A DNA stretch of 64,000 nucleotides from Domibacillus sp. DTU_2020_1001157_1_SI_ALB_TIR_016 (GCF_032341995.1 NZ_CP135438.1:930001-994000); one strand, 5' to 3'; shown: positions 18,460 to 27,012, counted from the stretch's first letter. Numbers and translations: made by a program. The notes: generated by a model not told the origin, from the letters alone.

Positions 18460-19470
18460 TCATGAGTGAGTAGATTTTCGAAATACATATAAAAAATAGG
18501 GGGCACCGAGCGCTGCAGTCACGATACCGGCCGGAATGCCAACTGGCGCAAATAACGACCGGCCGATCGTATCAGCTGCCATTAAAATCAGCATGCCAAT
18601 CAAACCGGACAGCGGCAGTACATATTGGTGAAGCGGACCGGCAATTCGGCGGGCAATTTGTGGAGCGGCGAGTCCGATAAAGCCGATCCCGCCAGCCATG
18701 GAAACACTCGCACTCGACAGAGCAACAGCACAAAGCAGCAGGCCAGCCCGCTGTTTGGCCACGTTAACACCAAGCCCGGCTGCCGGCGCTTCACCAAGCG
18801 ACAGCATATTTAATGCGCCTGCATGAAAAAACGAATACGGTACCAAAACGAGTAGCCAGGGCAGCAATGCTAGAACGTGTATCCATTCCCGTCCCCATAT
18901 ATTTCCCGCCAGCCAGTAGGCTGCAAAAGAATACACTTCTTCATCAAGGCGAAGCGACAGCACAAGTGTCAGGGCACTAAAGCCCGCTGCGAGCGCGATG
19001 CCGTTTAACAACAAGCGCTGCGGCAGAAAGCCAGCCTTGCGGTCAAAAGAAAAAAAAGTAATCAGCCCTGCTGCGCAAAGCCCGCCGATAAAAGTGAAAA
19101 GCGGAATGAAAATGGTGAAGCTGCCTTCAAGCGTACCAAAAAAACGCAAAAAAAGAATTAGTCCGAAAGCGGCTCCAGCATGAATGCCAATCACCCCTGG
19201 GTCTGCCAGCGCATTGCGAGATAAGCCCTGCAGCAGGCATCCAGCGATTCCCAGACCAAGACCGGCCAGCATCGCAATTAATAGGCGGGGAAGCCGGTAA
19301 TCAAACAGCACGATGGAGTCACGGGGAGAACCGAGTCCGACAGCTGTTTTTAATACTTCAACGGGGCTGAGGCGAATCGTTCCGGTATTTAAGCTGATAA
19401 GCAGTACACACAGGCATAAGAGTAATAAAACAAGTGAGGCCCTTACAGCTTTTTTCTGGCGCGTCTTCAT
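18460..19470 (-). CDS. iron-siderophore ABC permease (FecCD family, second)
   Basis: A 336-residue permease with about nine or ten membrane helices. FecCD hallmarks are present: RLPRLLIAMLAGLGLGIAG, QGLSRNALADPGVIGIHAGA, and near the C-terminus GGIGFIGLAAPQIARRIAG, the loop that contacts the ATPase. It forms the heterodimeric channel with the protein encoded just upstream, whose stop overlaps this ATG by four bases. No gene for the FhuC/FecE-type ATPase is in the operon or the window, so a shared ATPase from elsewhere must drive import. Confidence 0.93.
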   Translation of the reverse strand: MKTRQKKAVRASLVLLLLCLCVLLISLNTGTIRLSPVEVLKTAVGLGSPRDSIVLFDYRLPRLLIAMLAGLGLGIAGCLLQGLSRNALADPGVIGIHAGAAFGLILFLRFFGTLEGSFTIFIPLFTFIGGLCAAGLITFFSFDRKAGFLPQRLLLNGIALAAGFSALTLVLSLRLDEEVYSFAAYWLAGNIWGREWIHVLALLPWLLVLVPYSFFHAGALNMLSLGEAPAAGLGVNVAKQRAGLLLCAVALSSASVSMAGGIGFIGLAAPQIARRIAGPLHQYVLPLSGLIGMLILMAADTIGRSLFAPVGIPAGIVTAALGAPYFLYVFRKSTHS

Positions 19471-20471
19471 GATTCCTCCCTCCTTTGCCGGCGGGAGAGA
19501 TATAAAAAGAAGGGCACGCCCAAAAGAGCAACCATCGCACTGATAGCCAGCTCACGCGGCGGGTTTACCATACGGGCCCCGTAATCAGCCAGCACAAGTA
19601 AAATCGAGCCTCCCAGGGCGCTAATCGGAATAATAAACCGATAGTCAACCCCAACCAGTTTACGGGCAATGTGGGGAACGATCAGTCCGATAAACCCAAT
19701 GGAGCCGGCTGCTGAAACCGATGTGCCCGCCAGAAGAACGGCAATTCCGATCGCAGCCAGGCGGATCAGCGGCACGTTTCCGCCAAGCCCAGCTGCAGTT
19801 TCTTCTCCAAGAGAGAGCAGTGTAAGCGGCCGGGCAAAGGAAAGAGATAATAAAACAGCGGCCAGTATAATCGGTGCCAGGTATGTAAGATGCCCCCATC
19901 TAATGCCGGCAGTGCCACCTGCAAACCAAAAAGCAAGGTCCTGGCTTAAGTCAAAGTAAATCGCAATTCCTGAGCTGAGCGAGCTGAACAGAGCAGCTAA
20001 GATTGCCCCGGCGACCGTCAGGCGAATCGGTGTGATGCCGCCGGGTGCACCAGAGGCAATCCAAAAAATGCATAGTGCACTCATGACCGATCCGAAAAAG
20101 CAAAACACGATCAGCAAAGAATATGGTATACCGGGGAAAAAAGCAAAACAAAGGGCTGTCATAAGAGAAGCGCCGGCATTTATCCCTAAAATGCCTGGAT
20201 CCGCCAAATCATTCCGGGTAACCGCCTGCATTAAAGCGCCGGAAACGGCCAGGGCACAGCCGACAAGCGCAGCGCCAAGCACACGGGGAAGACGAAGCTC
20301 ATGAACAATTTGATGAGACGTCAGCTCTGCATTGAAATGAAAAACAGCGGCCCAGACGGTGGGCAGGTTAAGCTCTTTCGCTCCCGAGGAAACGGCGGCG
20401 AACAGGGACACACCTAACAAACAAGTTCCCACAAAAAAAATGATAATAAATAAGCTGTACCGTTTTTTCAT
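19467..20471 (-). CDS. iron-siderophore ABC permease (FecCD family, first)
   Basis: A 334-residue FecCD permease, partner of the preceding entry. Motifs: RLPRVLGAALVGCALAVSG, QAVTRNDLADPGILGINAGA and GSIGFIGLIVPHIARKLVG. It is the first gene of the uptake operon (permease, permease, binding protein). A Fur-like box lies about 30 bases upstream. The divergent AraC-type activator at 20623 is the likely local regulator, by analogy with Btr and feuABC of Bacillus subtilis. Confidence 0.93.
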   Translation of the reverse strand: MKKRYSLFIIIFFVGTCLLGVSLFAAVSSGAKELNLPTVWAAVFHFNAELTSHQIVHELRLPRVLGAALVGCALAVSGALMQAVTRNDLADPGILGINAGASLMTALCFAFFPGIPYSLLIVFCFFGSVMSALCIFWIASGAPGGITPIRLTVAGAILAALFSSLSSGIAIYFDLSQDLAFWFAGGTAGIRWGHLTYLAPIILAAVLLSLSFARPLTLLSLGEETAAGLGGNVPLIRLAAIGIAVLLAGTSVSAAGSIGFIGLIVPHIARKLVGVDYRFIIPISALGGSILLVLADYGARMVNPPRELAISAMVALLGVPFFLYLSRRQRREES

Positions 20472-20502
20472 CAGAATAGAACAAGACCTTTCTAACTGCT
20501 AT

Positions 20503-20517
20503 TGATAATCACTTTCA
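20503..20517. promoter_or_regulatory. Fur-like box in the divergent promoter region
   Basis: TGATAATCACTTTCA matches the 7-1-7 Fur consensus TGATAATCATTATCA at 12 of 15 positions. It sits between the importer operon (minus) and the AraC-type regulator (plus), so it could place both under iron control. Confidence 0.65.
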
Positions 20518-20622
20518 ACTAAGTATAATAATAGGAGAAATGAGCGTCAATGTACGATTTTTAGCTTCTTTTCATGTATTATTTTTGTTTCATTATTTTT
20601 TATCCAGCAGGGGGCATTGCAG

Positions 20623-22194
20623 GTGAGAATGGAAATTTTAAAAACATGTTTTTTAAGCAGAAAGCAGACTCAGCAAGCTGTGCCTTCTTTTTGTCTTTTA
20701 TCGATTGAAAAAAGCAGCGGGTCGTTAATTATAAATGGAATTAAGCAGGCACTCAGAAAAAAAGCTGTTTTTCTGCTGCATCCAGGCACATCTTTTTCGA
20801 TTGAAGCGGTAAATGAAGATGAAATAGACGGCTATATGCTGCTATTCGACTTATATGAGGAACAAAGCCGGACCGCTGAAAAACTCGTATACAAAAAAGT
20901 TCGGACATTTTCGGTAGAAGGGCTGGTTTCCTATCACTGTTCGGCGATTTGTCGCCTTCTATCTTCTATATATCATGCTGATACCGATCCTCCCTATGTA
21001 AAGCAGGGAGCAGCGGCAGAACTGCTTCACTGGCTTTCCGATCAGCCGTCATCCCTGCGGCTTGAAGACAACGAAGAGCGTATTCATCAAACGCTTGGTT
21101 ATATGAGCACTTGTTTTACTGAACCTATTACCCTTACAGGGCTGGCTGAAATGGCCGGCATGAACCCAGCGTATTATTCTCATCTATTTAAACAAAAAAT
21201 GAATAAAACACCGATGGAATGGCTGACCCACCTCCGGTTGAACACAGCGAAAGAGCTGCTTTTAGCAGGAGACATTAAAATCAAGGAAGCCGCCCGCCGA
21301 ACCGGGTATCAGGATGAACATTATTTCAGCCGCCGGTTTAAGCAGACCTTCGGCATTTCTCCGTCCCATTACAATAGAAGACATATTAAAAAAGTGGTTT
21401 CTCTTTCTTATCCGTATACCGACCATTTGCTTGCACTGGGCGTGACTCCTGCAGCGGGCCAGCTTCAGGAAAGCTTCGACGGCCGAATAAAAGAGCTGAC
21501 GCTTCCTTATCATGCGAGCGAACCATGGGATATTCAGCGGCAGTTTTTTTTAGAACAGAAGCCGGACTTAATTCTGTGTAAAAACAACGTCGCCGGTATG
21601 GCGAAAGAGCACATCGGGGACATTGCTCCTGTTGTATCGATTGACTGGACAAGCATGGACGTATACAACCATGCAGACACCATTGCCCGCTTGCTGGGAA
21701 AAGAAGAGGCTTTGTCAGCATGGCATACAGCGCATAATGAAAAAGTCAGAAAAGCACGGGATGCAGTAGAAAATCAGATTGGAACCGGAAGATCTGCTGC
21801 TGTTTGGAGTGTAACAAACAAGGGAGTCCGGCTGTATGGAGCCCGTAATATGGGACATGTGTTTTATCGGCTGCTGGGCTTTCGTGCTCCTGAGTATATT
21901 CGGGAAAAGATAGAGGAACATCCAATGGGTACAATGTTTACCTGGATGCCCGCTTCTCTTGAACAGATGAAGAGGGATAGAAGTGATTTCATGTGGATTG
22001 TCACGGATAGTGAGCACCACCGGCGGATGATGGAGCATGAAATTAAAACGGATCCTCTCTTGTCAGCCCACCCCGCTGTTCAAAATGGCCGCTGCTTTTT
22101 TCTGGACTGGCAGAAGTGGATTGTGTACGCGCCTCTTGGTATTGAGAAACAGCTCGAGGAAGCCTTGCTTTTTTTACTATCAGGTGGGAGCTGA
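20623..22194 (+). CDS. AraC-type activator fused to a siderophore-binding domain (Btr-like)
   Basis: A cytoplasmic regulator of about 523 residues in three parts. An N-terminal cupin-like region (to about 150) comes first. A double helix-turn-helix AraC domain (about 155-255; LTGLAEMAGMNPAYYSHLFK, IKEAARRTGYQDEHYFSRRF) follows. A C-terminal FecB/BtuF-like binding domain runs from about 260 to the end (LSYPYTDHLLALGVTPAAG, ILCKNNVAGMAKEHIGDIAP). Bacillus subtilis Btr has the same layout and activates bacillibactin uptake genes on binding the siderophore. This protein probably senses imported siderophore and activates the divergent importer genes. The start is uncertain: TTG 20617, GTG 20623 (given; eight bases after AGGGGG) or ATG 20629. 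Confidence 0.9.
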   Translation: MRMEILKTCFLSRKQTQQAVPSFCLLSIEKSSGSLIINGIKQALRKKAVFLLHPGTSFSIEAVNEDEIDGYMLLFDLYEEQSRTAEKLVYKKVRTFSVEGLVSYHCSAICRLLSSIYHADTDPPYVKQGAAAELLHWLSDQPSSLRLEDNEERIHQTLGYMSTCFTEPITLTGLAEMAGMNPAYYSHLFKQKMNKTPMEWLTHLRLNTAKELLLAGDIKIKEAARRTGYQDEHYFSRRFKQTFGISPSHYNRRHIKKVVSLSYPYTDHLLALGVTPAAGQLQESFDGRIKELTLPYHASEPWDIQRQFFLEQKPDLILCKNNVAGMAKEHIGDIAPVVSIDWTSMDVYNHADTIARLLGKEEALSAWHTAHNEKVRKARDAVENQIGTGRSAAVWSVTNKGVRLYGARNMGHVFYRLLGFRAPEYIREKIEEHPMGTMFTWMPASLEQMKRDRSDFMWIVTDSEHHRRMMEHEIKTDPLLSAHPAVQNGRCFFLDWQKWIVYAPLGIEKQLEEALLFLLSGGS

Positions 22195-22375
22195 TACAAG
22201 CCGGCTTGTTTCTTGTACGCTTGAGCCGGATACAGAATAAAAAAAGCGGGAGATGATCAAGGTGGAACAGGAAAAGTAGACGTACTATGTAGATTTAAAC
22301 AGGGACGTTTAACCGGATAAAAGAGACAAAGCAGCCTTAAATCAGAGATTTGAAAATCATTTTGTTTACAGCCTG

Positions 22376-22404
22376 AAAGGAAGCCTAAATGGCTTCCTTT
22401 TTTT
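22376..22404 (+). terminator. terminator after the AraC-type regulator
   Basis: Perfect 10-base stem AAAGGAAGCC (22376-22385) with GGCTTCCTTT (22391-22400), followed by more T. Confidence 0.8.
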
Positions 22405-22544
22405 ATAGAGTCATATAAGAGATGTTACTTATTGAACAAGTTTACTTTTGAATGAGGCGTTTTTTCCAACAGTGAATATCGACTAAAAAGGGGAGTAGCT
22501 GAAATAAATGCTAAAATGAAAACAAAACTTGAAATCATCTTGAT

Positions 22545-22582
22545 AGGATGAGCTCTGTATCCAGCAGAGCTCATCCTTTTTA
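22545..22582 (+). terminator. second strong terminator
   Basis: Perfect 13-base stem AGGATGAGCTCTG (22545-22557) with CAGAGCTCATCCT (22565-22577) and a T-run. No gene ends directly before it, so it may close an unrecognised short transcript from the 22405-22545 interval. Confidence 0.7.
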
Positions 22583-22638
22583 ATTTATGTAATCCTGTTT
22601 TCTAAAGATATTTGAACAAAAAGGAAAGTTTGACTTTC

Positions 22639-22681
22639 TGTATACAAATGTATACAATTAATTCGTATACATTTGTATACA
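22639..22681. promoter_or_regulatory. double palindromic operator of TGTATACA type
   Basis: TGTATACAAATGTATACA (22639-22656) and its near mirror image, GTATACATTTGTATACA (22665-22681), face each other across eight bases. Each half is itself built from the self-complementary octamer TGTATACA. TGTATACA-like sites recall operators of some GntR-family repressors (TreR and AraR type), but the regulator is unknown. It ends eight bases before a GGAG site of the gene at 22698, so binding would block that gene. Confidence 0.6.
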
Positions 22682-22697
22682 GAAAAGGAGAGATAAC

Positions 22698-23075
22698 ATG
22701 AGAGATCAATATGGCAAAAGATATCGCCGGGATGAAAGACCTTTCGCTCATGAACATCACCGGGAAGAACATCATCACAGAGGCGGCCACAGACGTAAGG
22801 ATCATCCTCGTGGCGGTGCCAAAACGTTCCGCCGGGGAAGAGCAATTGAATTTTTAGATAGGCTGAATGTAAAACGTGCCACACTGAAACAGCAATTGGA
22901 AACACCCGAGCTGCAATCCATTAACCCTATCTTGGTGGGAGAACTAAAAGCAGTGGAAACGATTATAAATGAATTTACTCAGTTGTTTGAAATTCACGAA
23001 GATGAAATCAAGCGGCATGATGCTCCAGCAAACGAGGAAGAAGCATCAGAAAAAGGCCCAGCTCAAGAGGAATAA
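22698..23075 (+). CDS. small His/Arg-rich protein of unknown function
   Basis: A 125-residue protein with no function I can assign. Residues 1-50 are rich in His and Arg (HEHHREEHHHRGGHRRKD), a composition often seen in metal-binding or nucleic-acid-binding tails. Residues about 45-108 form a predicted helical pair (RAIEFLDRLNVKRATLKQQL, AVETIINEFTQLFEIHEDE). The C-terminus is acidic. AAAGGAGAG precedes the ATG. A conspicuous double operator lies immediately upstream. It is followed at 73 bases by a heme monooxygenase-like gene. Metal or heme handling is conceivable but not shown. Confidence 0.75.
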   Translation: MRDQYGKRYRRDERPFAHEHHREEHHHRGGHRRKDHPRGGAKTFRRGRAIEFLDRLNVKRATLKQQLETPELQSINPILVGELKAVETIINEFTQLFEIHEDEIKRHDAPANEEEASEKGPAQEE

Positions 23076-23147
23076 TGAGAATGGCGGATCTTTTATCGTT
23101 TAAAGGTCCAGCTAATCCAACATAAGAGTACGTAAGGGGGATAAACG

Positions 23148-23474
23148 ATGTTCGTTCAATTAAGAAAAATGACGGTGACAGAAGGTAACGCTGAGCAGGT
23201 GGTGAATCGGTTCAGTAAACCAGGAATCCTTGAACAGCAGGAAGGATTTGTGGACCTTAAGGTGCTGGTGAAACAGGTGAGACGCGGCGAGGAAGAAGTA
23301 ATCGTCTTAGTCACCTGGGAATCAGAAGGCCATTGGAAACAATGGGAGAAAAGTGATGCCCATATCGCCGGCCATAAAGCAAAGCTGAATCAGCCAAAAC
23401 CGGAATATATGATTCATACAGAAGTCGGAAAATATGAAGTAAAAGCTGTTAAAAAAGCAGAAGCTTCTGTATAA
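23148..23474 (+). CDS. heme-degrading monooxygenase, IsdG/HmoA family
   Basis: A 108-residue dimeric alpha/beta-barrel (ABM superfamily) protein. Resemblance to IsdG-type enzymes is clear: NRFSKPGILEQQEGFVDLKVL, LVTWESEGHWKQWEKS and HIAGHKA, where the second His corresponds to the heme ligand. The Trp in VTWES matches the conserved tryptophan that helps ruffle heme. IsdG enzymes open heme and release iron from it in the cytoplasm. AAGGGGG lies at 23135-23141 before the ATG. It is near the siderophore genes, although no Fur box is evident directly before it. A quinol monooxygenase of the same superfamily is the alternative. Confidence 0.8.
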   Translation: MFVQLRKMTVTEGNAEQVVNRFSKPGILEQQEGFVDLKVLVKQVRRGEEEVIVLVTWESEGHWKQWEKSDAHIAGHKAKLNQPKPEYMIHTEVGKYEVKAVKKAEASV

Positions 23475-23520
23475 GTTCAAAGCAAGCCTTTGCATCATGA
23501 CGGGAAAGGAATAAAACTTC

Positions 23521-24159
23521 ATGAAACAAATAAACAGCTACATCGATTCAGTATTTTGTACCGAAGATGCTCTTTTGAAAGAAGTTATTGCGTCCATCAA
23601 AGAAAATGGAATGCCTTCTATATCAGTATCTCCTTCTTCAGGAAAACTGCTGACCATGCTTGTATCGATCTCAGGCGCTAAAAAAGTGCTGGAAATAGGA
23701 GCGCTTGGCGGCTACAGCGGCATTTGCCTGGCAAGAGGATTCGGGAAAGAAGGAATGTTAACGTCTCTTGAGCTAGAAGAGAGATACGCAGAGTTAGCAC
23801 ACAGCAATCTAGCCAAAGCGGGATTTGGCGATCAAGTATCCTACATGACCGGGGCAGCTTTAGAAAGTCTTGAAAAACTGGCTGGCGAAAACAAGCGGTT
23901 TGATTTTTTCTTTATTGATGCAGATAAAGCAAATTATGAACTTTACCTGGAGTACTGTATTCAATTGGCAGAGCCGCATGCATTAATCATCGCGGATAAC
24001 GTACTTGCGAAAGGCAGTGTAGCGGAGCCGGGTGTACCTCCTAAACGTTATACAAAAGCCATGAAGAAATTTAATGAACTGGCAGCGCATCATCCGCAAT
24101 TAGAATCCGTGCTTATGCCAATTGGTGATGGCATGACACTTTCGAGAGTCAAGAAGTAG
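23521..24159 (+). CDS. SAM-dependent O-methyltransferase (class of caffeoyl-CoA OMT / YrrM)
   Basis: A 212-residue Rossmann-fold methyltransferase of the metal-dependent family 3. Motif I is VLEIGALGGYSGICLARG (about 56-73) and the metal- and SAM-binding DADKANYELYL follows (about 140-150). The C-terminal part has IIADNVLAKGSVAEPG. The N-terminal SGKLLTMLVSISG element is typical of the family. The substrate is unknown; bacterial relatives methylate catechol-type or tRNA substrates (TrmR/YrrM). TrmR is usually found in another gene setting, so I keep the general name. GGGAAAGGA lies upstream and a terminator downstream. Confidence 0.88.
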   Translation: MKQINSYIDSVFCTEDALLKEVIASIKENGMPSISVSPSSGKLLTMLVSISGAKKVLEIGALGGYSGICLARGFGKEGMLTSLELEERYAELAHSNLAKAGFGDQVSYMTGAALESLEKLAGENKRFDFFFIDADKANYELYLEYCIQLAEPHALIIADNVLAKGSVAEPGVPPKRYTKAMKKFNELAAHHPQLESVLMPIGDGMTLSRVKK

Positions 24160-24227
24160 GGAAGTGTGAGTTTGGCACCAATGAGGAGCAGTCCTATGTA
24201 TATTTTACTTCATAAGAAAATCATCTG

Positions 24228-24262
24228 AAAAACACAAATACAAGGAGTATTTGTGTTTTTTT
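24228..24262 (+). terminator. terminator after the methyltransferase gene
   Basis: Perfect 14-base stem AAAAACACAAATAC (24228-24241) with GTATTTGTGTTTTT (24247-24260). Confidence 0.85.
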
Positions 24263-24457
24263 ATATGCAGGGTTGTGGCTCAATGAACGCAAAGTGTGCG
24301 GGTCTTTGCTGTAAGAAGGTTCTGAGGATAAATTATACTTTTTTAAAAGTTCTTGCTTGTTTTTTATTTTTCACCATATTTTCACTATTGAAGAGTAAAG
24401 TAGCTCTTGTACCAGGGAGGTACATACAAAACGAAACTATTCAGGAGGAATTTAATT

Positions 24458-25321
24458 ATGAAAACAAAAAACAAATTATTTGGACTAGCAATGGCAGGTA
24501 TTATCGGACTGAGCTCTTTAGGTACGGTTTCCGCTTATGCAGCCACAGATACAACAACGACAAGCACAGCAGTGGTTCAAGAAGAAAAAGCGAAAAATGC
24601 AAAAGCAACATTAGATGCAGCCTCTCAAGAAAAAGTACAGGCGATCATGGATAAATTAACAACGGGATTACAGGATCTTGGTGTTACATTGCCGGAAAAA
24701 GGAGATAAAGCGGACTTGTTTGCGGATCTAGATGCGGACACACAAGTGAAGGCGGAAGCCATTATGGATAAAATGAAAGCCGGCACGATCACGTTTGAGG
24801 AAGCGCAGACTCAGCTGAAAGAGCTTGGCGTGACACTTCCAGACAGAGCGGAAAAAGGCGATAGAGGCGGCAAGGGCGACCTATTTGCGGATCTAGATGC
24901 GGATACAAAAGCGAAAGCGGAAGCCATTATGGAAAAAGCAAAAGCGGGCACGATTACATTTGAAGAAGCCCAGACTCAATTGAAAGAGCTTGGTGTGACA
25001 CTTCCAGACAAAGGCGATCATGATATGTTTGCAGACCTGGATGCAGACACGAAAGCAAAAGCAGAAGCGATTATGTATAAAGTAAAAGCGGGTACGATTA
25101 CATTTGAAGAAGCCCAAACTCAGTTGAAAGAGCTTGGTGTGACGCTTCCAGACAAAGCAGACAAAGACGATGCTAAAATAGCAGACCTATTAGCAGACTT
25201 GGATGCTGATACAAAAGCGAAAGCGCAGAAACTGATTGATCAAGCTGAAACACAGCTGGCCGAGTACGGTATTGATCACCTGCCTCTGCATGGATTCAAC
25301 AAATCAGCTAAAGCAGAGTAA
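24458..25321 (+). CDS. secreted protein with tandem DLDADT/GTITFEEAQTQL repeats
   Basis: A 287-residue exported protein. The Sec signal peptide ends at about AYA (residue 28). After a Thr-rich linker come three full and two partial repeats of about 45 residues. Each unit has an acidic start (LFADLDADT), a helix (KAKAEAIMEKAKAG), then TITFEEAQTQLKELGVTLPD, joined by Lys/Asp-rich linkers. The layout recalls the small YckD (DUF2680) exported proteins, which have a single such helical pair, but I cannot confirm the relation. The ATG is fixed by AGGAGGAA at 24443-24450. Function unknown. The strongly conserved DNA repeats suggest recent unit duplication and likely length variation. Confidence 0.85.
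   Translation: MKTKNKLFGLAMAGIIGLSSLGTVSAYAATDTTTTSTAVVQEEKAKNAKATLDAASQEKVQAIMDKLTTGLQDLGVTLPEKGDKADLFADLDADTQVKAEAIMDKMKAGTITFEEAQTQLKELGVTLPDRAEKGDRGGKGDLFADLDADTKAKAEAIMEKAKAGTITFEEAQTQLKELGVTLPDKGDHDMFADLDADTKAKAEAIMYKVKAGTITFEEAQTQLKELGVTLPDKADKDDAKIADLLADLDADTKAKAQKLIDQAETQLAEYGIDHLPLHGFNKSAKAE
24715..25265 (+). repeat. tandem coding repeats
   Basis: Units begin near 24715, 24881, 25025 and 25189, about 144-166 bases apart. They differ mostly in the linkers and at third codon positions. Confidence 0.8.
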
Positions 25322-25476
25322 TTCACTGCTTTTCATTCACTTCACTATTCCTATATAGGTACAAAAAATGGGTTTAAGAAAACACGGTTTTCCACATCTC
25401 TTATTTTATTTTATAGAATAACCTTCAAGGTGAGAAACTGATCCTAAATGAAGTTAACAAGGAGAGGAAGAATACA

Positions 25477-25995
25477 ATGAATGAAATTATTTGGCCTGAG
25501 GGCTACCTGCCAGGAATGACAGACAACTTTGTTTCCAACGAAATCATCATAGCTGATCTATCCGCTGCCCAGGTTTGGAAGTTCCTCTATGATACGTCAA
25601 AATGGGAGTCATACTACAGCAATGTTGCGGATATCCGTTTCCACAACGTTACAGGCCCTGAATTAAGTCAAGGGGCTCACTTCCGATTCACAACCTTTGA
25701 ATTTCCCATAGAGGCAGAGGTATTAGAGTACGATCCGCCTGCTGATGGCAAGCCTGCACGACTGGCTTGGCACGGCTGGGAGGAAGGCTCAGAAGAGGAT
25801 AGTGAGCTGCAAGTTCACCACGCTTGGCTGCTAGAAGACCTGCCTGGAGGACGTGTACGCATTCTCACTCAGGAAACACAAAAGGGGAAAGCAGCTCAAG
25901 AGATGGCAGTAACAAAGCCAAACCCAATGCTTAACGGCCACCAAGAATGGATTGTCGGATTAGCCGAAGCCGCCTCACAGCAAAAACGTTTTTAA
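25477..25995 (+). CDS. SRPBCC (polyketide cyclase/START-like) family protein
   Basis: A 172-residue protein with the helix-grip fold typical of SRPBCC proteins. It opens with SNEIIIADLSAAQVWKFLYDTSKWESYYSN, has a central strand set (GAHFRFTTFEFPIEAEVLEYDPP, RLAWHGWEE) and ends in a long C-terminal helix (NGHQEWIVGLAEAASQQ). Members bind hydrophobic ligands. The substrate is unknown. AAGGAGAGG precedes the ATG. It is probably a single-gene unit, closed by the hairpin at 26038. Confidence 0.82.
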   Translation: MNEIIWPEGYLPGMTDNFVSNEIIIADLSAAQVWKFLYDTSKWESYYSNVADIRFHNVTGPELSQGAHFRFTTFEFPIEAEVLEYDPPADGKPARLAWHGWEEGSEEDSELQVHHAWLLEDLPGGRVRILTQETQKGKAAQEMAVTKPNPMLNGHQEWIVGLAEAASQQKRF

Positions 25996-26037
25996 AAACG
26001 TTCATATGATATAATTTCCAACAGAAATGGAACTTGA

Positions 26038-26071
26038 ACAGACCGCCACTCATTAAGAGACAGTGGTCTGT
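26038..26071 (+). terminator. terminator-like hairpin
   Basis: ACAGACC and CCACT pair with AGTGG and TCTGT across a bulge; the sequence beyond is T-rich. Imperfect. Confidence 0.5.
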
Positions 26072-26103
26072 CCATTTTATTTAATGAGGTAGGAGGAATA
26101 GAA

Positions 26104-26979
26104 ATGCATACGTTAGGTTGGATTGGATTAGGTCATATGGGTGAACCTATGGCCACGAACCTTTTACAAGCAGGGTATAAAGTGAACGTATACAACCGCT
26201 CCCAAGAAAAAACAATGCCTTTAATAGAAGCAGGAGCCGTTAACCTGTATTCGCCAAAAGAAATAGCTGAACAATCGGATATTATCTTTACGATGTTATC
26301 GAACGCGGATGCTGTACAATCTGTTTTAACTCAAGACAAGGGTGTATTAGAAGGAATCAAACCCGGTAAAGTGATAGTAGACATGAGTACCATTTCACCA
26401 CAAGATTCACGTTCGTTTGCGGAGCTCGTATCAGAAAAAGGCGGAATCTACATAGACGCACCCGTATCTGGTTCAGTAGGACCAGCCAAAGCAGGCCAGT
26501 TAGTAATCCTTGCGGGTGGGGATGAAAGGGCTGTAGAAATGTGCCAGCCTTATTTTAATATCTTAGGAAAAGAAACGATTCATTTTGGTTCTAACAGTAA
26601 AGGCAGCTCTGCAAAATTAGCGATTAACCTGCTGCTGGGTATCATAGGACAGGGGATTGGAGAAACCTTATTATTTGCAGACAGATCAGGACTGGATAGG
26701 GAAAAAGTGTTGGATATGATCTCCTTTTCTGCAGTGAATACAGGTTTATTCCAAGGGAAAAAAGAGATGTACCGTAAAGAGGAATTTCCGTCTGCCTTTA
26801 TGTTAGAACTGATGGCGAAAGACTTAGGCTTGATTAAAGCAGAGGCAGACAGACTGGCAACAACATTGCCGCTTGCTGAAGTAGCGAACACGACCTACCG
26901 TTCCGCTAAAGAAAACGGAAAAGGACAATTGGATATGGCGGCCGTTTATGTAGAGTTAAAAGACAAGAATAAAAAGTAA
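26104..26979 (+). CDS. NAD(P)-dependent beta-hydroxyacid dehydrogenase (3-hydroxyisobutyrate dehydrogenase family)
   Basis: A 291-residue enzyme. The N-terminal Rossmann fold carries GWIGLGHMGEPMATNLLQAG and YNRS, then VDMSTISP. The substrate motif DAPVSGSVGPAKAGQL (about 119-134) and the catalytic Lys in GSSAKLAINLLLG (about 171) are intact. The helical C-terminal domain has FMLELMAKDLGL. Family members oxidise 3-hydroxyisobutyrate, tartronate semialdehyde or glyoxylate-type substrates. Without a pathway next door the substrate stays open. AGGAGGAAT lies before the ATG, and a terminator follows. Confidence 0.88.
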   Translation: MHTLGWIGLGHMGEPMATNLLQAGYKVNVYNRSQEKTMPLIEAGAVNLYSPKEIAEQSDIIFTMLSNADAVQSVLTQDKGVLEGIKPGKVIVDMSTISPQDSRSFAELVSEKGGIYIDAPVSGSVGPAKAGQLVILAGGDERAVEMCQPYFNILGKETIHFGSNSKGSSAKLAINLLLGIIGQGIGETLLFADRSGLDREKVLDMISFSAVNTGLFQGKKEMYRKEEFPSAFMLELMAKDLGLIKAEADRLATTLPLAEVANTTYRSAKENGKGQLDMAAVYVELKDKNKK

Positions 26980-26985
26980 GGCAGA

Positions 26986-27012
26986 GGAGCATCCTTTCGG
27001 GTGCTTCTTTTT
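26986..27012 (+). terminator. terminator of the dehydrogenase gene
   Basis: AGCATCC (26988-26994) with GGGTGCT (26999-27005), then a T-run. Confidence 0.75.

Larger units (their letters stand above)
22195..22638. other. gene-free stretch with two terminators
   Basis: No gene is supported between the AraC-type regulator and the operator array at 22639. It holds the two strong hairpins listed separately. Confidence 0.5.

Noticed and set aside
22321..22360. Fur box near 22350 (TTTGAAAATCATTTTG)
   Set aside because: Only 11 of 15 positions match and it lies before a terminator rather than a promoter.
24700..25270. Possible CRISPR array from regular DNA repeats
   Set aside because: The repeats are longer than 100 bases, are in frame and encode protein units. 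There are no short repeats with unique spacers and no cas genes.
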